Below are positions 59,504 to 64,000 of a stretch of DNA of 64,000 nt, one piece after another. Origin of the DNA: Paenibacillus rhizophilus (GTDB lineage: Bacteria; Bacillota; Bacilli; Paenibacillales; Paenibacillaceae). Under the pieces are notes generated by a model. The model saw only the letters and a program-made list of their open reading frames with translations, did not search any database and had not been told where the DNA came from. The DNA lies in contig NZ_RQPI01000016.1 in assembly GCF_003854965.1 (NCBI RefSeq), positions 1 to 64,000 of the forward strand. The letters run 5' to 3'. The position numbers and the translations under genes are program-made. Each line of letters starts with the position of its first letter. Position 1 is the stretch's first letter.

Positions 59504-60766
59504 ATGAACAATCCGATTGAGGGCCGGCACGGCTATGACACCCCTGCACCCCGGCGTTTGCTGCGGAGGCGGCTTGGCCACCACTGGAAAGAACAATGGG
59601 GCATCATCCGTACCGCCGCGGACTGGACGGTGTTTCTGTACATCCTCATTCCGGGCGGGCTGCTTGGCGGAAGATATTATTACGGATTCTGGAATGAGCC
59701 GCTTCCGACATGGAGCACGCTCCTGCCCTATGCCCTCCTTCCGGCGCTGCTCGCCTTACTGATGCAGGGCGGCATTCTGCTGCTGATGCATGAAGGAGAC
59801 CTGCTGTTCTTGCGGCAGCGCAAGGAATGGATGCGAACGGTTATGCTGGGCGGAATCTTGTACAGCCTGTCGGTCACGGCGCTGAAAATTACTGCAGGAT
59901 TTCTGATCCTGCTGCCGTTTCTTGTTCGCGGATACGGGCTAAGCGGCGCGGGTGCGGGAGCGCTGCTCGCTCTGAGCCTGTGCTGCGGGACATGCGTCAA
60001 GCTGCTCACGCATAATGTAAGGGTACAGAAGCAGGGATGGCGGAGGTGGCTGTGGATGCTGCTCGCCGCATGGCTGCCCTGCGGACTGTACATTCGCGCC
60101 GCCGCGGTATGGAGCGTTCATCCGGCGCTGCTGCTGCTTGCCGCAGCTGTGTATGCTGCTGTGGCGGCTGCCGCGCTGCGGGCAAGGCTTGCCCTAAGGG
60201 GCACGTTCCTCGGCGACGTGCGCGAGGACTTCAAGCAGCGGATGAAAATAGCCGGATTGCTGCTGAGAGGCGTCATCGATAAACCTCGGCCGACCCGGCA
60301 TAAGCCGTGGACCTTCCGTAAATCCCGGCCGCTGCTGCGCCCCGGTACTCCTGAAAGCCGGCTTGCCGGTGCATCGATCAAGGCGTTTATACGCAATCCG
60401 GGACATTTCAAGCTGTATCTTCAGTTTACCGGAGTGGGCGCTATAGCCATTCTGATCGTGCCGGGAATGCTGAAATGGGCTGTCTGCATTGTGCTGGTCT
60501 TATTGATGGCCTCCTGGCTGGTCTCGTACTGGAAGGTGTTTTCCAGTGAAGAGTTCATTGCGCTGCTCCCGTTCGGCAAAGACCAGAAAGCGGACGCGGG
60601 GAGCAGGGCGGTTCCGATTCTCATCCTTCCTTTTTCCGTATTGTGCTCGGCAGCGGCCTCGGTGCCGTTGTACGGCTGGTGGGGGCTGGCGGTGTTCATC
60701 CCCGCCGGCGCGGTGATCGGCATTATGGCGGCAAGGGTATTTACTGCTTTGCGCCTGGCCAGATAA
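59504..60766 (+). CDS. ecsB: ABC transporter membrane subunit, EcsB-like
   Basis: About 420 residues. RRLGHHWKEQWGIIRTAADW at the start and membrane segments spread over the length fit the EcsB family (about 400 residues). ATG at 59504 has GGGGGAGG upstream; the ATG at 59480 overlaps the ecsA stop and lacks a site. It is the permease of the EcsAB transporter. Confidence 0.88.
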   Translation: MNNPIEGRHGYDTPAPRRLLRRRLGHHWKEQWGIIRTAADWTVFLYILIPGGLLGGRYYYGFWNEPLPTWSTLLPYALLPALLALLMQGGILLLMHEGDLLFLRQRKEWMRTVMLGGILYSLSVTALKITAGFLILLPFLVRGYGLSGAGAGALLALSLCCGTCVKLLTHNVRVQKQGWRRWLWMLLAAWLPCGLYIRAAAVWSVHPALLLLAAAVYAAVAAAALRARLALRGTFLGDVREDFKQRMKIAGLLLRGVIDKPRPTRHKPWTFRKSRPLLRPGTPESRLAGASIKAFIRNPGHFKLYLQFTGVGAIAILIVPGMLKWAVCIVLVLLMASWLVSYWKVFSSEEFIALLPFGKDQKADAGSRAVPILILPFSVLCSAAASVPLYGWWGLAVFIPAGAVIGIMAARVFTALRLAR

Positions 60767-60783
60767 TCGGAATGAATAAAAGT

Positions 60784-60831
60784 ACCAGCGTGAACGGCGA
60801 AGATATCGTACGTTCACGCTGGTTTTATTTT
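60784..60831. terminator. Strong terminator after ecsB
   Basis: ACCAGCGTGAACG pairs with CGTTCACGCTGGT over 13 bp around a 14-base loop and is followed by TTTATTTT. Confidence 0.85.
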
Positions 60832-60904
60832 ACAAGTAAATTTGTTTCATACCGGAATTTACCGGGTAAGTGGGAATTACTCTGAATATTCAGAAGACCC
60901 ACGC

Positions 60905-62170
60905 TCAGGCTTCCTGCCGGGCGGCATGCATCCCGGCCGTATATCCCGTAGAGAAAGCCGCAGTGATATTATACCCGCCCGTATATCCGTGTATATCCAG
61001 GATTTCACCGCAGAAATACAGACCCGGCATCAGCTTTGACTGCATGGTTCCGGGATCGACTTCCTTCAAATGGATGCCGCCCCCCGTAACAAACGCTTCC
61101 TCCAAAGGACGGGTACCGTGAGCAAGAACCGGCATGCGCTTCATTAGGGCGGCGAGCGCCGCAAGGCTGCTTTTAGAGAGATGAGGCCCAGTAAGGTCGC
61201 CGTCAATTCCGGCTTTGGACAGCAGAAGCGGAATAAGCCGTTCCGGCAGCAGCCCCTTTAGCGCGTTACGGACCGCCTTTTTGGACTCAGCTTCCAGCTT
61301 GTCCTGCAGCTGCGCTTCCGTCTCATTCGGCCGCATATCGGGGAACAGATCAATGGAAAGTTCGACGGATTGTTTTCCTGTCTTGCGCTGAACCTGCCGC
61401 AGAAACTGGCTGCAGCGCAGCGCAATCGGACCGGACAGCCCGAAATGGGTAAAAATCATATCGCCCCTGTGGGAGATCAGCTTTTTGCCTTTTTCATTCC
61501 ATACGGAGAGCTCCACATCGCGAAGAGAAAGCCCTTGCAGCTCGCCGGATTTGATCCAATCCTCGCGCGATACAATTGGCACCTCCGTCGGGTACAGCTC
61601 CGTAACGGTATGGCCCGCCGCTTCGGCCCAGGCATAACCGTCGCCGGTAGAACCGGTATGCGGAACCGATTTGCCTCCGGTTGCTATAATGACCGCCCGG
61701 CCAGTCAGCCTTTTTCCCGAAGCCAGAAGGACGCCGTGAACGCAGTCCTTCCCATAAACCACTTCGCGGACCGGACTGTCCGTGATGACCTGAACGCCGA
61801 GACTTTTTACTTTGCCGACCAATGCAGAGACGACACTGGAAGCTTTATCGGAAACGGGGAACATTCGGCCGTTATCTTCTTCCTTTAACCGAATACCCAA
61901 ATTTTCAAAAAAGTCGACAATGGAACGGTTGTCGAAATGGCCGAGCGCGCTGTACAAAAAACGTCCATTTCCCGGAATATGGGTGATCAGTTCTGCCGTT
62001 TCTTTCATATTAGTCACATTGCAGCGGCCTCCGCCGGAGATGCCCAGCTTGCGCCCAAGCTTGGTTCCCTTGTCGATCAGCAGCACGGAGGCCCCGTGTT
62101 CCGCTGCGGCTACGCTGGCCATCAGACCGGAAGGTCCGCCGCCGATGACGATAACATCGAATTCACTCAT
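60905..62170 (-). CDS. BaiN/HI0933-family FAD flavoprotein
   Basis: About 421 residues. The start DVIVIGGGPSGLMASVAAAE is the dinucleotide-binding loop, followed by KLGRKLGISGGGRCNVTN, the hallmark of the HI0933/YhiN/BaiN family, and the late FVTGGGIHLKEVDPGTMQSK and YFCGEILDIHGYTGGYN. The start at 62170 is chosen because AAAAGGAG lies 7-8 bases upstream. The physiological reaction is not settled for most members. It is divergent from the kinase gene at 62339. Confidence 0.93.
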   Translation of the reverse strand: MSEFDVIVIGGGPSGLMASVAAAEHGASVLLIDKGTKLGRKLGISGGGRCNVTNMKETAELITHIPGNGRFLYSALGHFDNRSIVDFFENLGIRLKEEDNGRMFPVSDKASSVVSALVGKVKSLGVQVITDSPVREVVYGKDCVHGVLLASGKRLTGRAVIIATGGKSVPHTGSTGDGYAWAEAAGHTVTELYPTEVPIVSREDWIKSGELQGLSLRDVELSVWNEKGKKLISHRGDMIFTHFGLSGPIALRCSQFLRQVQRKTGKQSVELSIDLFPDMRPNETEAQLQDKLEAESKKAVRNALKGLLPERLIPLLLSKAGIDGDLTGPHLSKSSLAALAALMKRMPVLAHGTRPLEEAFVTGGGIHLKEVDPGTMQSKLMPGLYFCGEILDIHGYTGGYNITAAFSTGYTAGMHAARQEA

Positions 62171-62338
62171 GAAATTGACTCCTTTTGCAAATTGCAAGGC
62201 TGCGTTTGATTCAGGTCTCATCATACCATTACCGCCCCGGAGGGGACCAGTCCCGCCCTTAGAGGGTATTCTCTCATTGTCAGATTGAACGGATATGCTT
62301 TAATCTAAGTTTGCACATAAAATTAACCGGTTCGGACG

Positions 62339-64000
62339 GTGATCACAATTACAACTGCGATAAAAGATATAATCCTGCAAATAGCCGCTGCCTCATCTTT
62401 TTTGCTGTTGTTTCAATGGAGGCTGAATCAAAGCCATCCAGCGCGCAGAAATCTCAAATTTCCCGATGACCAGACCTTCCTTGTGCTGGCCTGCGCACTT
62501 AGCCTTATTCTTTGCTCTGCGCTGTCCAGCAGTCTGTTCGGGATTATCAATTTGAACTGGGCAGTGCTCCCGGCGTTTATCGGCATGCTGTATGGAAGCT
62601 TCCGCTCCCGCCTTGTCCTTGGGGTATTGCTGCTGGTTTGCACCAGTGTATTTCACTATCCGTTCACGCCGCTCCATATTTTGCTCGATTCGAATATTTT
62701 AATATTCCCGCTGGTATTCAGTCTGGCCAAACGATTCAAGCGGGGAACGGATTTGGAGAAAATTTCGATTATGTGGGGATTGTTGGCATCGTGCACCTTG
62801 TTTAGAGTGCTTACCCCTCTGCTCGACGGCAAAAGTTACTCCGGGCTGCAGACGGATGAAATCGTGCTTATCCTAAGTATGCTGTTTTTCAGATTCCTGC
62901 TGGGTGGCTTAATGATCTACTTGATTGAATCCGCCTTGGACAAGCTGGAAATTGATGAGCGCATGGCCCATATGTCCGAGAAATTCAAGCAGGAAACCGA
63001 TAATTTCCAGCAGATTACCAATATGGTGCCCTTAAGCATTATTTCCATTGACGATAACTACAAGATTACCAGCATTAACGATACGATGATGAAGAAATTG
63101 GAGAATCGACTGCCTAATATAAAAAGGAGCGATGTTCTGTTTCTTCCCGTGTTCGACCTGATACATAAGCTGAAGCTCAACGAGGAAAAGGAATTGGACC
63201 GCCTTCTGGAGATTATTTTTCTTAAACACAGGTTCATGGAAAGGGTAACTTGCTCAGGGAGAGTTCTGCATATTTTTGCCGCTCCCCTGGTTCCACAAGC
63301 ACCCGGGCAGATCGGAGGGATGGTTCTGGTCATTCAAGATGTGACGGAGGAAGAGCTGATCCGAAGCGAACTGGACCATGTCGAGCGGTTGACGCTGGTA
63401 GGGCAGATGGCGGCTGGGATTACCCATGAGATTCGCAATCCGATGGCGGTGGTCCGCGGTTTCCTGCAATTGATGAGAGAGAAAAGCTCTTCAGATATGG
63501 ATTCTTATTACCAGATTGTTATGGATGAGCTGGACCGGGCCAACAGTATTATTACCGACTTTCTGTCGCTTGCGCAGAGCGGCATATCCAGCAAGGAGGA
63601 CGGCAATCTTCATGATGTGATCGAAGAATTGGCGCCGCTGCTGTGGGCCGATGCGAATCTTCGCGGGCAAAGCGTTGAACTCAAGCTGTGCGATTCCCTG
63701 CCGGTTCTGCGGCTCAATATTAAGGAAATCAAGCAGGTTGTTCTGAACCTGGGACGCAATGCCATGGAAGCGATGGAGCCGAAGGGAGTGCTGACGCTGG
63801 AAACCCGCTGTGAGTCGGGAATGGTGGAGCTGCTGGTAAAGGATACGGGTTGCGGAATGTCGGAGATGGAGCTCGAGAAGCTGTTCGTTCCTTTCTTTAC
63901 CACCAAGGATCAAGGGACCGGGCTGGGCCTCCCGCTATGCCTCAGTATCGTCGAGCGGCACGGCGGTACGATTTCCGTCGATTCCCGCACGGGAGCCGGA
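62339..64000 (+). CDS. KinB-like membrane PAS histidine kinase (cut by window end)
   Basis: An open frame of 554 codons running off the window. Six or seven membrane segments occupy the first ~210 residues (for example FLVLACALSLILCSALSS and LILSMLFFRFLLGGLMIYLI), followed by a PAS region (MVPLSIISIDDNYKITSIND), HisKA with GITHEIRNPMAVVRGFLQLM, and the ATPase domain (LGRNAMEAMEPKG, FFTTKDQGTGLGLPLCL). This layout resembles sporulation kinases such as KinB. GTG at 62339 is the only early start in frame after a stop at 62324; its ribosome site is weak. The role in sporulation is inference. Only the last few residues seem to be missing. Confidence 0.88.
   Translation, partial: MITITTAIKDIILQIAAASSFLLLFQWRLNQSHPARRNLKFPDDQTFLVLACALSLILCSALSSSLFGIINLNWAVLPAFIGMLYGSFRSRLVLGVLLLVCTSVFHYPFTPLHILLDSNILIFPLVFSLAKRFKRGTDLEKISIMWGLLASCTLFRVLTPLLDGKSYSGLQTDEIVLILSMLFFRFLLGGLMIYLIESALDKLEIDERMAHMSEKFKQETDNFQQITNMVPLSIISIDDNYKITSINDTMMKKLENRLPNIKRSDVLFLPVFDLIHKLKLNEEKELDRLLEIIFLKHRFMERVTCSGRVLHIFAAPLVPQAPGQIGGMVLVIQDVTEEELIRSELDHVERLTLVGQMAAGITHEIRNPMAVVRGFLQLMREKSSSDMDSYYQIVMDELDRANSIITDFLSLAQSGISSKEDGNLHDVIEELAPLLWADANLRGQSVELKLCDSLPVLRLNIKEIKQVVLNLGRNAMEAMEPKGVLTLETRCESGMVELLVKDTGCGMSEMELEKLFVPFFTTKDQGTGLGLPLCLSIVERHGGTISVDSRTGAG

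Noticed and set aside
1..64000. CRISPR arrays, tRNA/rRNA genes, and T-box, S-box or TPP-type riboswitches
   Set aside because: I looked for regularly spaced repeats, tRNA ends and conserved riboswitch cores and saw none. A covariance search would be needed to exclude less obvious RNAs.

Overview
The window reads as chromosomal DNA of a low-to-mid GC Bacillota, most likely Paenibacillus or a close relative. AGGAGG-type ribosome sites are strong throughout, lipoprotein signal peptides are of the Gram-positive type, and YesM/YesN-type two-component pairs, GlpP, EcsAB, TcyABC and a KinB-like kinase all fit that group. No rRNA, tRNA, CRISPR array or intact insertion sequence was seen.

The left part (about 1-29 kb) is a string of accessory cassettes, some very AT-rich (about 2.2-4.7 kb). 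It holds a MarR regulator with an epoxide hydrolase; an AraC regulator divergent from a DMT exporter, followed by a csaA remnant; a YesMN-type sensor/regulator pair with a solute-binding lipoprotein and two tandem secreted GH31 enzymes; and a glycerate module (GntP permease, glycerate kinase, CdaR-type regulator). Next comes a GlpP antiterminator, a very strong terminator hairpin, and an operon of a HAD phosphatase plus a complete ABC importer. An SDR/MFS operon with a divergent MarR regulator and an SDR/MerR pair close this part.

From about 29 kb the base composition becomes clearly more GC-rich. A LacI regulator, a sugar ABC importer without its own ATPase, and a GH65 phosphorylase form an alpha-glucoside uptake and phosphorolysis operon with recognisable operator palindromes. 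Then follow a GGDEF-EAL protein, a GIY-YIG protein, a ferritin-like protein with a histidine-rich membrane protein, a decayed EamA/AsnC fusion, the TcyABC-like cystine importer, a short FAD oxidoreductase, an OmpR-type two-component system whose kinase has a glycine-rich expansion, and a glycogen block (glgC, glgD, glgP).

The right end carries a free-methionine-sulfoxide reductase, a small unknown gene, a GNAT acetyltransferase with an MFS exporter, a MarR regulator divergent from another MFS protein, EcsAB, a BaiN/HI0933-family flavoprotein, and a multi-membrane-segment PAS histidine kinase cut by the window end.

The most interesting candidate system is at 18.8-24.4 kb. GlpP normally senses glycerol-3-phosphate and relieves leader terminators. 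Here it precedes a 23-bp-stem terminator that guards a phosphatase and an importer, which suggests a GlpP-controlled uptake and dephosphorylation route for glycerol-phosphate compounds. Other notable signals are a 48-nt dispersed hairpin with compensatory stem changes, a start-codon hairpin inside the ABC operon, and a second dispersed repeat family.
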